A stretch of 64,000 nucleotides of DNA from positions 434,001 to 498,000 of the forward strand of contig WHVD01000026.1 in NCBI GenBank assembly GCA_015178975.1. The letters run 5' to 3'. Below are positions 10,973-22,030 of this stretch, piece by piece. The stretch comes from Hysterangium stoloniferum (lineage: Eukaryota; Basidiomycota; Agaricomycetes; Hysterangiales; Hysterangiaceae). The translations under genes and the position numbers were made by a program. The first letter of the stretch is position 1. Each line of letters opens with the position of its first letter. A model generated the notes under the pieces. That model had not been told where the DNA came from. It made no database searches and worked only from the letters and a program-made list of their open reading frames with translations.

Positions 10973-12411
10973 CTGGATAGGGAGTACCAGGCGGCTTTGG
11001 CTGCAGAGAAAGTGGCAGAGGAGAAGAGGAAGAGGGATGAGGAAGAGGCTGCATGGGTTGCCATGGAGAAAGCCCGGGTGGCTGTGGAGAGGGCTGCGGT
11101 AGTCACGGGCAAGGTAAGTCCCTGTTCAACTTGTCGTTTTTTTTTTTTTAACTTGGCATTTTCAGTGCAATGTGACAGAAGTTGAGTCGGAGTCCGAGGG
11201 GGAGCCAGAGAGCCCCCAAAAGGTAAGCCTCGGGTCCATGGGAGCTTCCGGGGAACTAACCATATCGACAGAAAGCAAGGAAGGTGGCACCAGTCCATCT
11301 TCCGATGCGGAACAATCTGCAGTGTTCCAGTTGCAATGACTGGAACACAGAATGCAATTGAAAGTCCGGGTGGGGACTGGGGTGCTACCAATGCGTGCAC
11401 CTCAAGGCGAGGTGCTCGCTTGTCCACAAGCAACCCACAGGATCTGGGGCATGGGACGTTAGTGGGACAGACGGGTTGTCTGGGTTGGACAACACATTGG
11501 GGCAGATCACTGAGGGCATAGAGGCCCAGAATGAGTTGCTCCGAAGAAGCAACAAGGTCCAAGTTGTGGTGGTGAATGAGCTCCATGGGCTCCGCTCGGA
11601 ATTTTGGAAGTTCCTAGCGGAGTTTGGCAGATATATCTATGAGGAGCCACAAGCTGGGAGTTCCAAGGATGCCAGGTCGGATGAGGACGGGGTGCCCACA
11701 GAGGTAGTGGAGCTTCCTCAGAAGATGTGTGAAGGGTATGCATATATGTATCATGATCAGGCTGTTAAATATTAGACATATTATAGTACATTATTATCTA
11801 GTATTGTTTCCTTTCTTTAATTCTTCATACTTTTTGAGCATACCTTTATTTCTTAGTTTGAAGCTTTGTGTATACCTGTGGGCACACTCGGTGCCAGAAG
11901 ACAAGACACTTTTTACCCAGCAGACACCACCTTGTAATGACCCAGACGTCGAATAGTGAGAGGTGTCAAGGGTAACATCTCAGCTACCTATAAAGGTAGT
12001 GTTTTCTCGCATACTAATAGTCTTTGGACTTGAACCGCGAAGGTTGAGTCCCACTCTCAAGTCTTTGCACTCATTGACACTGTAGTCGACTCGCGCTGCT
12101 ATCTCTCTACCCTAGATATTCAGTCTTTCGCTGATTATCTCTCTTACTTCTAGCTACAAGTTGTACCGTAAAGGTCAACTCTTCTATTCTCTTGTTCTAG
12201 TCATCATGAGCAACTGTACAGTTGCTCTTGTGACGTGTAGTGCATCTCTCTACTAGTACTATCAGTCTAGTAACCTACTGTATTGTACTGAACGGTCAAT
12301 ACTTACTAATAGTAGTTGAATAAACACTATCCTTCATATATCAAGTGGTCAGAATCTATCGACTCTTCACAAGGTGGCTGAGGTTGGGCAGAAGCATAGC
12401 CCCATAAATGT
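10973..12411 (+). pseudogene. Gypsy antisense gene, copy B (5'-truncated, interrupted by a solo LTR)
   Basis: This is the opposite-strand gene described at 56848. It starts inside exon 1 (DREYQAALAAEKVAEEKRKR). Intron 1 begins at the GTAAGT near 11114 and intron 2 at the GTAAGC near 11223. The Cys cluster is present but its eighth-spacing codon after the third Cys reads TGA where copy D has CGA. Downstream, copy B keeps one frame from the cluster (KARCSLVH) to ELPQKM, because it has 14 nt that copies C and D lack near 11441. That shows a C-terminal region of about 100 residues (LDNTLGQITEGIEAQNELL, then SEFWKFLAEFGRYIYEE). A solo LTR (11728-12371) splits the last codons. Confidence 0.6.
11728..12371 (+). 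mobile_element. Solo LTR (644 bp) in the gypsy antisense gene
   Basis: It runs from TGTGAAGGGTATGC to CGACTCTTCACA. Flanks are AGATG and AGGTG, a 5-bp duplication with one change; removing it restores the uninterrupted sequence of copies C and D. It contains TATAAAGG near 11990 and the palindrome GAGCAACTGTACAGTTGCTC near 12208. Its segment GTGTATACCTGTGGGCACAC is the reverse complement of part of the LTRs at 57940 and 63188, so the families are related and those two elements face the other way. Confidence 0.7.
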
Positions 12412-12608
12412 AGATTGAATAATATAAAAGTTTAATAATTTTTTGAAAATGAAAATAAGGTGTGAAAAACATAAGAAATCAAAGTCCACGGGAAAACCGC
12501 TTAAGGACTTAAAAAACATGTCAGAACCTGTAAAAGCAAAGAGAGACATAGGGTGACAGGGAATAATGACAATGAGTCCAAACGTAACACAGGGTCCACG
12601 GAGTGGGG

Positions 12609-13740
12609 TCAGAGAGACAATAGTGGTCCAGGTTTGAGTGGGTAAGCTGTATGAAAGTCAGTAACGATTTCCATGGCATCACTGAGTTCCGTGGCCAAAA
12701 TCCATGAGGTTTCTTCATTGGTGCCCTTGTAACCCACCCATTTGACCAAGTAAAGCAGTTTACAAGTGTGTTGATGCTTGTCAATTCTCGAATATAAAAT
12801 TTGCGAGATTTCAAACTTGGGTTCTCCGTCAATAATGACGGGAGGAGGCGGAGATTGCATGTGATCTGGGATAGTGTTAGCAGTACAAGGTTCTAACATA
12901 GAAACATGAAATACCGGGTGTACTGCGTGCATGCTATCCAAAAGCCATAGACTGAACCTACTTGTGTGATAATTTCAAATGGACCTAAATATTTTTCAGC
13001 AAGCTTTTTTAATGGACGGGTAGTCTGGAAGAATTGAGCTTTGACAAAAACACGATTGCCAGTCTTGAAGTTGGGTGGCGGGATCCGGTGTTTGTCTGCT
13101 GAAAGTTGGTATTGCTCTTGGGCGGACATTATTGCAGTCTGGAGTTCCTCGTGGAGCTTGTGGAGGTCCGCGGTGAACTCTTGAGCACGAGCAGAGGCGA
13201 GATTTCATTCTGGATGTACTGTAATATTTGGATTATATCCTTTATTTGCAAAGAACAGGGAAACACCAGTAGTGGCCGAAGGTGCATTGTTGTAAGCAAA
13301 CTCTGCAAGTGGTAACAAGGATTTCCAATTGTCCTGTTGGTAATTGCAATATACATGGAGATATTGTTCCAATGTCTGATTGACGCGTTCGGTTTGTCCA
13401 TCGCCTTCCGGGTGATGTCCAGATGTGAAATGGAATGTCATGTCCAAGGATTTCCCGAGGGATCTAAAGAAGTGAGATACGAACTCTAATCCTCGATCGG
13501 AAGTCACGTGGGACGGAACTCCGTGCTTGGAAAATACGTGGATAATGAAAAGTTCCACTAACTGCACGGATGTAATGTATCATAAGTAGGGATGAATATA
13601 CCTTGTTTTGAGTATCTGTCAACAATGACTAGAATGGGGGAAAAGCCTTTGGAATCTGGTAGGTGTTCAATGAAATCCATAGAGATAGAATTCCACGGAT
13701 GTTCTGGTACCAGGAGTTGTTTCAAAAGGCCGTTTGGCTT
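12609..13740 (-). pseudogene. Gypsy B integrase core, GPY/F region and chromodomain
   Basis: The core shows TSDRGLEF (second Asp) and PEGDGQTERVNQ (Glu) at 13205-13567; the first Asp region lies just upstream near 13690 with stops. Next come ADKHRIPPPNFKTGNRVFVKA and AEKYLGPFEII (GPY/F-like), then a chromodomain, EFEISQILYSRIDK-like start through LLYLVKWVGYKGTNEETSW. Chromodomains at the integrase C-terminus mark chromoviruses and are thought to steer insertion toward marked chromatin. Frames are broken in at least two places. Confidence 0.75.
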
Positions 13741-13743
13741 GTG

Positions 13744-14591
13744 TCACTGAGATTTCGAGTGGGGACAAGTAGTACAAGATTTACAATAGTGCTTAACGAA
13801 TCCATGGAGTCCGGGCCAAGTGTATTCTCTTCTTATTAATGATAGAGTTTTGTTGTACCTGAAATGTCCTGAGAGTGGATGATCATGTTTGTACTGAAGG
13901 ATCCTGAGGTGGAGGCCGTTGGAGTCCGGTACATAGATTCGATCGTCAAGTCTAATGAAACCATGCTGATCAAGAGACCACCAGGGTTGATTGGGGTCCA
14001 CGGGATTGTCAAGGTGAGCTTTAGTTATTGGGTCTAGCGGAATTGCCGATAGAATATCTTGATGTAACTTCTCAATATCCATAATGATAATTCCACGGAC
14101 AATGGGATTGATGAGGAAAGTTGCACGGACTGATGCGGTAAGTTGTTGATTCGTGAAAATAGGTTTCAGGTTGTGCGGGTTTACTGTGGCATAGTCATTG
14201 CTCCCCTCTTTAGGATAGATGTCCCATCGTCTAGTTAAAGCATTGGGTTTGCCGCCGAGATGGCTGGATCGAAAACGGATAATCATGTTGAAAGCAGATA
14301 GATATTCAGACCAGTGGGCCTGCCAGCGGGTCAAAAGTTTTGTGGTAGAAAAGTATTCCAGGTTTTTGTGATCTGTTACAATGTCAATAGGAGTTCCCGA
14401 GCCTTCCAAATAGTGTCACCACACTTTGAAAGCTGAAAAGATTGCCAGGAGTTCCTTATCATGAACGTCGTAGTTGAGCTCTGCTCTGGTAAAAGTCTGG
14501 GACAGAAAAGCCATGGGGTGGACTTCTCCATCAGAGTCCTAGATAGACAGAATGGCTCCAAGTGCATAGTCCAAGGTGTCCATTTTGACAA
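13744..14591 (-). pseudogene. Gypsy B RNase H end and integrase zinc-binding domain
   Basis: [19 protein letters not shown] marks the RNase H end. The HHCC zinc domain follows: HDHPLSGHFRYNKT, then KHYCKSCTTCPHSKSQ. A frame change near 14400 separates the RNase H start (14376-14591) from its end. Confidence 0.7.
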
Positions 14592-15993
14592 TGAGCAGGA
14601 AGTCCGGTTTCCAATGTGACAGAATAGGAGCTGAAGAAAAAGAATTTTTTAAGAGATTGAAAGCTTTTTGACACTTATCGTTAAAATTCCATGGAGTATC
14701 CTTATGCATAAGATGGGTAAGGGGAACCGTGATGTTGGAATATCCACGGATAAACTGTCTGTAAAAATTGGCAAAGCCGAGGAAGGATTGTGTATCTTTA
14801 ACCTTTCAGGGTTCAGGCCAATCTTTGATGACTTGTACTTTAGTTTCATCCATGCGGAGTCTGTCGGGTCCCATGATGAAACCCAGGTATTCCACGGAGT
14901 CCATGTCAAAAGTACATTTTTTACCATTCACAAATAAACCATGTTGTCTGAGTCTCCGGAGAACTTCATGGACTTGTTTGTCATGTTCCATCGGATTCTC
15001 AGAGTAGATAAGAATGTCATCCAAGTAAACAATAATGCATACATTGAGCATGTCAGAGAAAATGTCATTGATAAAATGCTGAAAAACAGCCAGAGCATTG
15101 GTGAGTCCAAAGGGCATCACCAACCACTCGAAGGCCCCATAATGGGTTCTAAAAGTGGTTTTCCATTCGTCACCCACGGCGATCTGGACCAAGTGATAGG
15201 CGTGTTTGAGATCTATTTTGGTGTAAATCTGGACATTCCACGGAGCATCAAGCAGATCAGATATAAGTGGGAGTGGATACTTATTTTTGGTGACAGCATT
15301 GAGTCCTCTAAAATCAACACATAGTCTAAGGGATCCATCCTTTTTTCTGACAAACAGAACAGGTGCTCCAAAAGGAGACTTTGAGGGTCTGATAAAACCT
15401 ATGGACAAATGTTCATCCAGGAAATCGTGGATTGCAGACAGTTCCGTGGACGAGAGCGGGTAAATATGTCCTAGGGATGGCTGGGCGCCATCTTCGAGAT
15501 CAATTTTTAAGTCGTATTCTCTGTGGGGCAGAAGCCAGTCAGTTTTTCACTTGCTAAAAACATCTGCGAAGTCATGATATTTCTCCGGGACACCTTCTAG
15601 GTCAGCGGCTCACTCAGATTCAGATACCGGGGTTGAAAAATGTCCAGTTGCTTCATCAATTTTTAAGTTGATAGTGAACGCCTGGGACCCATCCATTTTT
15701 GAAGCCCTAATAAAAGCTGCAGCATTAATCAGAGAAATAGATGGAGGTGCCGTGGGTTCCGGGGAAGCCATGGGTGCCGTAGGGATCACAGGAGTTCTCG
15801 AGACTGCAGGTGCCGGGAAGGCCATGGGTGCCATGGAGGCCAGGTCAGGCGCAGTTTCCTCGGCTGCCGTGGGGGTCCAGAATGTTATACTGTTAGCTAT
15901 CCAGTCAATCAATGGATTGTAGCGGGTAAGCCAGTTGTGTCCAAGGACCACCGAGCAACTTGAGTCTAACTGGGTCACATAGAAAGTGACCAA
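14592..15993 (-). pseudogene. Gypsy B protease and reverse transcriptase
   Basis: RT motifs in order: [32 protein letters not shown] (motif A Asp), [12 protein letters not shown] (motif B) and [13 protein letters not shown] (YLDD). The protease part (15610-15993) keeps VVLGHNWLTRYNPLIDW but its DSG-like active site lies upstream, where the 16128 insertion and a deletion have removed it: compared with copy C, about 750 bp between the CA end of gag and the protease is absent. Stops interrupt RT to RNase H. Confidence 0.75.
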
Positions 15994-16127
15994 TTGAGAT
16001 GGCGCATATGGGACAGGGTTTTTGGCTTGCTATCTTCTCCTTTTGAGACTTCGTCTTTGAGGTGGGACGGCAGACCGGCATAGAATTGGTGGTGGAGAGT
16101 GGGATCACCCCACTGACAACGAGCTGC

Positions 16128-16860
16128 CACTGCTGTGGTGAACCCCTTTTGGAGCACCGCAAAATCCTTCCCAAGGAGATGAACTTTAATAAATGAATTT
16201 TATTGTGCACTAAATCTTACTTAAAATAGACATTTTGGGTCACACAAGAGTGGAACTAAAGGTGACTATTAGGTTGAATTTAGTTTGTAAGTAAATATCA
16301 CATCTAGTATTAATATTGAGCATGTCAAAATATACCCAAAAAATGACCTTTTATCAGCATTTTATGGCAGCATAAATGAGTCATTTTGAGACAACATTAA
16401 AGAGAAATAATAGTTGAAAATTAGATAGACTTTTGCAAGTTAATAAAGATAACATTTTGTACTTGTTTTATGGAGTATTTAAATCCTATTCCTAACTGTG
16501 TCCTTTAGTGAAGTGTTAAAAAAATAAATTTAGTAATCAGATTTTAGAATACATCAAAATGAGCTATTTAGTACATGGATTTAAAACAGTACAAGATGTT
16601 TCCCAAATTTAGAATTTTGTGCAATCCAAAATTCATCACGCTCTGTGCATGTCGCTTTGGAGACGATCTTCGCACGAACTCACACAATAAAAGTTGCTTG
16701 TTACCAATTGGGCAGCAAGATGTGAGTGTGAATATAACAAAAAAATTACTGGCAGGTGACACTGTTTGTTGATTGTACCAATCAAATATGCAGCGTGACG
16801 ATTCACTGCAACATACCAATTGTACATGACAAATTGTCATACTTACCACGATATGCAATT
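16128..16860 (+). repeat. Left terminal inverted repeat
   Basis: It pairs with 19240-19912. The left copy has about 75 bp near 16760-16835 that the right copy lacks. The two arms differ by scattered point changes only, so they are of similar age. Confidence 0.85.
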
Positions 16861-17935
16861 AATATTCGTGTGTCACGGGGTGATGAATCGTGTGTCACGG
16901 GGTGATGAATCGTGTGTCACAGGGATGAATCGTGTGTCACAGGGATGAATCGTGTGTCACAGGGATGAATCGTGTGTCACAGGGATGAATCGTGTGTCAC
17001 AGGGATGAATCGTGTGTCACAGGGATGAATCGTGCGTCACAGGGATGAATCGTGCGTCACAGGGATGAATCGTGCGTCACAGGGATGAATCGTGCGTCAC
17101 AGGGATGAATCGTGCGTCACAGGGATGAATCGTGTGTCACAGGGATGAATCGTGTGTCACAGGGATGAATCGTGTGTCACAGGGATGAATCGTGTGTCAC
17201 AGGGATGAATCGTGTGTCACAGGGATGAATCGTGCGTCACAGGGATGAATCGTGCGTCACAGGGATGAATTGTGCGTCACAGGGATGAATTGTGCGTCAC
17301 AGGGATGAATTGTGCGTCACAGGGATGAATTGTGCGTCACAGGGATGAATTGTGCGTCACAGGGATGAATCGTGCGTCACAGGGATGAATCGTGCGTCAC
17401 AGGGATGAATCGTGCGTCACAGGGATGAATCGTGCGTCACAGGGATGAATCGTGCGTCACAGGGATGAATCGTGCGTCACAGGGATGAATCGTGCGTCAC
17501 AGGGATGAATCGTGCGTCACAGGGATGAATCGTGCGTCACAGGGATGAATCGTGCGTCACAGGGATGAATCGTGCGTCACAGGGATGAATCGTGCGTCAC
17601 AGGGATGAATCGTGCGTCACAGGGATGAATCGTGCGTCACAGGGATGAATCGTGCGTCACAGGGATGAATCGTGCGTCACAGGGATGAATCGTGCGTCAC
17701 AGGGATGAAATCACATGTCACAGGTGACAAATCACATGTCACAGGTGACAAATCACATGTCACAGGGATGAATCGTGTGTCACAGGGATGAATCGTGCGT
17801 CACAGGTGACAAATCACATGTCACAGGTGACAAATCACATGTCACAGGGATGAATCGTGTGTCACAGGGTGACACATCACATGTCATGGGGTGATGAATT
17901 GCATGTCACAGGTGATGAATCGTGTGTCATGAAGC
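16861..17935 (+). repeat. 20-bp minisatellite, left array
   Basis: Thirty-nine consecutive 20-bp units AGGGATGAATCGTGYGTCAC fill 16921-17700. Two 22-bp units (AGGGTGATGAATCGTG-type) precede them at the TIR edge and irregular variants (AGGTGACAAATCACATGTC) follow to 17935. Unit subtypes CGTGTG, CGTGCG and TGTGCG occur in runs, showing local amplification of successive mutants. Confidence 0.95.
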
Positions 17936-18838
17936 GAGCTTACAATGATTTTTCATTAGGCATGAAAATGAGGTGGATGCAGTCATGCATGAACGGGAAG
18001 AAAGGCCCATTAGTGTTGAGGTGGGGAGTAACTACAGAAAGAATTAAAGTCATAGTTTACATAGGAATTCGTAGGCAAAACAGACAAAATGGGACTCACC
18101 CTCCAAACTGGCCTTCACAGTAAGAGACGAATGTTATTGGAGCGACTTGGTTTGGTGTCCCACATCCAGGGGAATAAAAAAGATATGAGGTGTGGCCTCA
18201 GGATTCGATTCCTCATCCATGTCTGTAGATGTCACTCGTAAAGTACCAAGCTTTAATACTGGGACATCATCTCTATCTCCTACCTCCAGAACAGCTTCAC
18301 ATCGACCAACAAACTCCCTCAAGGTCACACCTACTGCTCAGTATAACCCCTCTATCGCCGCCGACACGAGCAATCACACTTCCATCTTGATGGCCAGTTC
18401 ATTCGCATTGAAGGAAAATAGTGTGGTCAATTCACGCACAAGTTCTGATTGATGTGTTCCTGTGCGCAAGCCAATACCCACCATTTTCGCAGCTGCACAT
18501 AATATTCAGCCATTCTCAGATCTCTTCAACTCTGATATCATTATAAGTTAGATGCTATGGACAGACAAGTGGAAGGTATGGAACTGCACTTACAAAGGAT
18601 TGAGTACTGAGAAGTACCAGTTCAACACACTGACATCTTGATCTGTGGACCAGGACCCACAACAACAAAATTGGGAGATTTAAAGTCACTCCTAAGAGCA
18701 TGCATGCATTATGACTGACCCATCTGCAAGAGTGTCTGGGTACTTTTGTTGTGCAAGTCTTCTGAAGTCGTCATGTTGCCTGTGAACATTCAGATCTGAC
18801 AGCCAACTTACCAAGTCGTACCAATCGACTCCACCCTC
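17936..18838. other. Central unique segment of the large-TIR element
   Basis: No complete gene. On the minus strand there are short open stretches with possible introns: one near 18700-18830 reads LVSWLSDLNVHRQHDDFRRL, another (18134-18328) reads MTLREFVGRCEAVLEVGDRD. These could be scraps of a captured gene or of a transposase; I cannot assign them. Confidence 0.4.
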
Positions 18839-19240
18839 TCATGACACACAATTTGTCACCCTGTGACACACAATTTGTCACCCTGTGACATGTGATTTGT
18901 CACCCTGTGACATGTGATTCATCACACATGATTCGTCACCCTGTGACACACGATTCATCACCCTGTGACACACGATTCATCACCCTGTGACACACGATTC
19001 ATCACCCTGTGACACACGATTCATCACCCTGTGACACACGATTCATCACCCTGTGACACACGATTCATCACCCTGTGACACACGATTCATCACCCTGTGA
19101 CACACGATTCATCACCCTGTGACACACGATTCATCACCCTGTGACACACGATTCATCACCCTGTGACACACGATTCATCACCCTGTGACACACGATTCAT
19201 CACCCTGTGACACACGATTCATCACCCCGTGACACACAAA
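18839..19240 (-). repeat. 22-bp minisatellite, right array (inverted relative to the left)
   Basis: About 13 units of GTGACACACGATTCATCACCCT run from about 18940 to 19230, preceded by variants with CACAATTTGTCACCCT. Read on the minus strand this is the parent of the left unit; the left 20-mer lacks two bases (TG) of it. Confidence 0.92.
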
Positions 19241-19912
19241 TATTAGTTGCATATCGTGGTATGACGATTTGTCACAATTGGTACCTGCCAGTAATTTTTT
19301 TATTATATTCACGCTCACATCTTGCCGCCCAATTGGTAACAAGCAACTTTTATTGTGTGAGTTCGTGCGAAGATCGTCTCCAAAGCGACACGCACAGAGT
19401 GCGATAAATTTTGGATTGCACAGAATTCTAAATTTGGGAAACATCTTGTACTATTTTAAATCCATGTACTAAATAGCTCATTTTGATGTATTCTAAAATC
19501 TGATTACTAAATTTATTTTTTAACACTTCACTAAAGGACACATTTAGGAATAGGATTTAAATACTCCATAAAACAAGTACAAAATGTTATCTTTATTAAC
19601 TTGCAAAAGTCTATCTAATTTTCAACTATTATTTCTCTTTAATGTTGTCTCAAAATGACTCATTTATGCTGCCATAAAATGCTGATAAAAAGATCATTTT
19701 TTGGGTATATTTTGACATGCTCAATATTAACACTAGATGTGATATTTACTTACAAACTAAATTCAACCTAATAGTCACCTTTAGTTCCACTCTTGCGTGA
19801 CCCAAAATATCTATTTTAAGTAAGATTTAGTACATAATAAAATTCATTTATTAAAGTTCATCTCCTTGGGAAGGATTTTGCAGTGCTCCAAAAGGGGTTC
19901 ACCACAGCAGTG
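19240..19912 (-). repeat. Right terminal inverted repeat
   Basis: Reverse complement of the left TIR, ending ...CACCACAGCAGTG at 19912, followed by the duplicated TGC. Confidence 0.85.
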
Positions 19913-19915
19913 TGC

Positions 19916-20599
19916 AAGATTATTGAATTGGACGATGTAGTCTGTGATGTGCTGCGTGTCCTTCATACGAAGATTTGTGAGGCTGTTCTCAGCTTCTCCT
20001 GTCAGGTCATATGGGCCAAAGTTGGTTTCAAGCTCCTCAACAAAAGTATCCCAATCTTCGAGCCAAAGCAGCTCTTCCTCAGAAATTCCGCTAAAAGCTG
20101 GTTCGAACCATTTCAACGCAGATCCTAACAAGTATGAAAGTGCGTAGTTGACTTTTTAGGAGTCCATGGAGAATGCAGCAGATCGATCGTGGAAATTGAA
20201 GTGACATTGCATGAGGAAAGTAGTTGTTTGGGTTGGAACCCGTGAAGGGTTCCGGAGCATTGACTTTTGACCATGGAGGTTCTTGTTCCTTTTTCGTTCG
20301 TTCTTTGAGCAGGTGCATCATAAATTTATCTATAGTACTAAAAATTCAGAAGTAGGGTCCCCCAAATGTGGTCATTTGATAGATGGAGGATTTTCGACAC
20401 CTTTGCCCTTGTTGGGGGCCACAGATTTGTCCTCGTGCTCGGATTCATCCTGGTTTTCCGGGACTTCTTCGATACGGGCTTCTTCCATGGGTTCCAACTG
20501 GTTTGCAAGTGTCTGACTGGTATACAAAGTTAATGGGGAATGAAGAGTTGACGGTCCAGGTAATGATGCCTGTGTGTTCGCTTTCTTTATTGGTGGCAT
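19916..20599 (-). pseudogene. Gypsy B gag, N-terminal parts
   Basis: 20372-20599 opens with MPPIKKANTQASLPG and contains a single acidic motif ESEHED where copy C has a 16-unit expansion. 19844-20131 carries the capsid-type segment LKWFEPAFSGISEEELLWLEDW typical of retrotransposon gag. The frame is shifted between them and then cut by the insertion at 19912. Confidence 0.65.
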
Positions 20600-20635
20600 A
20601 TTGAAAACAATCTGTGAGTCTTAGTCAGAAAATAC

Positions 20636-21450
20636 TGTTAGGATATGTACAGGGAAGGTCTCCGGAGAAACCCACGGAATATCCGGTAGGACTTGGCTTC
20701 AGCTTATAGGCTGCACCCTCACTAGATCGTGCTGTCCAATTTCAGATGGGCAGATGGGAATCCCGGGGAGTCCGGGTGGGGGTCGTGGGTCGAAGGGTCG
20801 TAGGTCAGAGGTTGTGGGTCGTGAGTTGAGATAGGTGAGAGAGATAGATCCGCCGGAGCCCGTGGGCTCCAACTAGTGTGAGCGGTGTACTTCAAGTAGG
20901 AGTTTAGAGTGGAAAATGTATTAGATTACTGGGGGGAATCTAAGCCAATTTTCTGACTGGATTGTATGTACAACATCTGCCAGTTTAAATAGACCTTGGA
21001 GTGAATGTCATACCGAATCCAGCAATGATGAAATGAAACGAGAAAAACATAAAACAGGAATAGTAAACACCAATTTGGTGTTAGGAATGGGACAGAATGG
21101 AGCGGAGTCCAAATTGTGATAAATCATAAACCATAATGGGAAATGGAGCGAGAGTGGAGTCCGAATTGTGACAGGTCATTTGCCTAAAATGGGAACGGGG
21201 CTCTGTTAGAGAGGTGACAGGTTTTACAAGCGGGGTCTGGTGACTGACGCATGGGACGAGATCGGATATAGACAGAGACGGAGTCCAGTGGATTTTCCGG
21301 TGACTGAAACACAATGTAATGAAGACGAACGTAGACAAGTCTGACGTACAGAGTCCAGCAGGAATTCCAGTAAACTGATAATGGGTACGTATAGGGTGCG
21401 GGTGCGTATAAGTTAGTGCCCGGAGTCCGGCAGGATTTCCAGTCATAACA
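20636..21450 (-). mobile_element. Gypsy B 5' LTR (815 bp)
   Basis: It starts TGTTAGGATATG and ends ATAACA in plus-strand orientation and matches 47171-47985 in length. It includes the 9-bp segment TGTATGTACAACATC-type near 20965 that both 3' LTRs in this window lack. The LTR core on the minus strand reads GCAGCCTATAAGCTGAAGCC. CAGTC and the DIRS RT follow. Confidence 0.85.
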
Positions 21451-22030
21451 CAGTCAATGCAATGAAGCCGTCTTCTGTCCAAACCTGTCCCAGCAAGTGA
21501 ATGGCTAAGAAATTGTCTACCCACTTTAGCAGCCACCCAAAGCCCGCCTTTCGGTATAAGGCAATCAACATGTCCGCTATGCTCCCAAACACGCCCGCAT
21601 TTGAGGCCAAGCCGAATATGACTGCTCGGTTGATATACACCAGGCCATCCCAGAAAATGCAGCATGTGTTCTGCTGATCTGGTCGTATGGGCGTCATCCA
21701 GTAAGCTGTGGCAATGTCGAAGGTAGCAGCCACCGAGCCCTCTGGTAGGGATAAAATTAGTGCGGCTGCATCTGCAAAGGTTCCCCACTCTGTTGGGAAG
21801 TCATCAGGGTTTATGTGACTGTTTATGGAGGAATGAATTGGGTCATCTCGGGGGAATGATAGGTCTTGGATCATGCAGTATGTATTTGAATTTGGTTTCG
21901 GGATTAGTCCCAGGGGAGATGTGTGAAATGGTCCTATAGCCTGCTCCAGCTCCTCTGGTGTAAAGCCTCTGGAGTAGCAACCAATTGTTTGTTCGCTTGC
22001 TATATACTTAGTTATAAACTTTGTATCCAC
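21451..22030 (-). pseudogene. DIRS-like reverse transcriptase (block B)
   Basis: RT motifs: SPLGLIPKPNSNTYCMI, VAATFDIATAYWMTPI (motif A), VIFGLASNAGVFG (motif B) and LLKWVDNFLAI (motif C). Motif C reads VDN where block C has VDD, so a catalytic aspartate is lost here. The YV/WVDD form and surrounding sequence fit DIRS-like RTs rather than gypsy. The gypsy LTR interrupts it at 21450; it resumes in the region corresponding to 39542-39720. Confidence 0.75.

Larger units (their letters stand above)
16128..19912. mobile_element. Large-TIR DNA transposon (CACTG ends, 3-bp TSD) with inverted minisatellites
   Basis: A 3785 bp insertion in gypsy B gag. Ends are perfect inverted repeats, CACTGCTGTGGTGAACCCC, and similarity continues for about 650-740 bp on each side. 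TGC flanks it (16125-16127 and 19913-19915) where intact copy C has a single TGC (GAGCTGCAATATT). Inside each TIR is a minisatellite in opposite orientation, then a ~900 bp centre (17940-18835) with no transposase I recognise. CACTG termini and a 3-bp duplication suggest CACTA/EnSpm (CMC)-like, but TIRs this long are unusual for that group; it is probably non-autonomous. Confidence 0.8.
10971..21450 (-). mobile_element. Ty3/gypsy chromovirus copy B, lacking its 3' LTR
   Basis: The element reads leftward: 5' LTR 20636-21450, gag N-terminus 20372-20599, gag 19913-20320 plus 15994-16127, protease 15610-15993, RT 14806-15408, RNase H, integrase 13205-14409, chromodomain 12609-12941, then the opposite-strand gene. 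The 3' LTR is missing; the element is cut at 10971 inside that gene. It carries the 16128-19912 and 11728-12371 insertions. After the 5' LTR, CAGTC and the DIRS RT follow exactly as in copy C. Several stops and frame changes show it is dead. Confidence 0.8.

Noticed and set aside
12200-12230. Palindrome GAGCAACTGTACAGTTGCTC as an operator or terminator
   Set aside because: Inside an LTR; a single site with no supporting context.
14668-15324. Plus-strand ORFs over the gypsy RT (also 43944-44603)
   Set aside because: Conserved only because RT is conserved; no intron or promoter signals.
16921-17700. CRISPR-like array of regularly spaced repeats
   Set aside because: Units are contiguous 20-mers with no spacers, inside a eukaryotic transposon.
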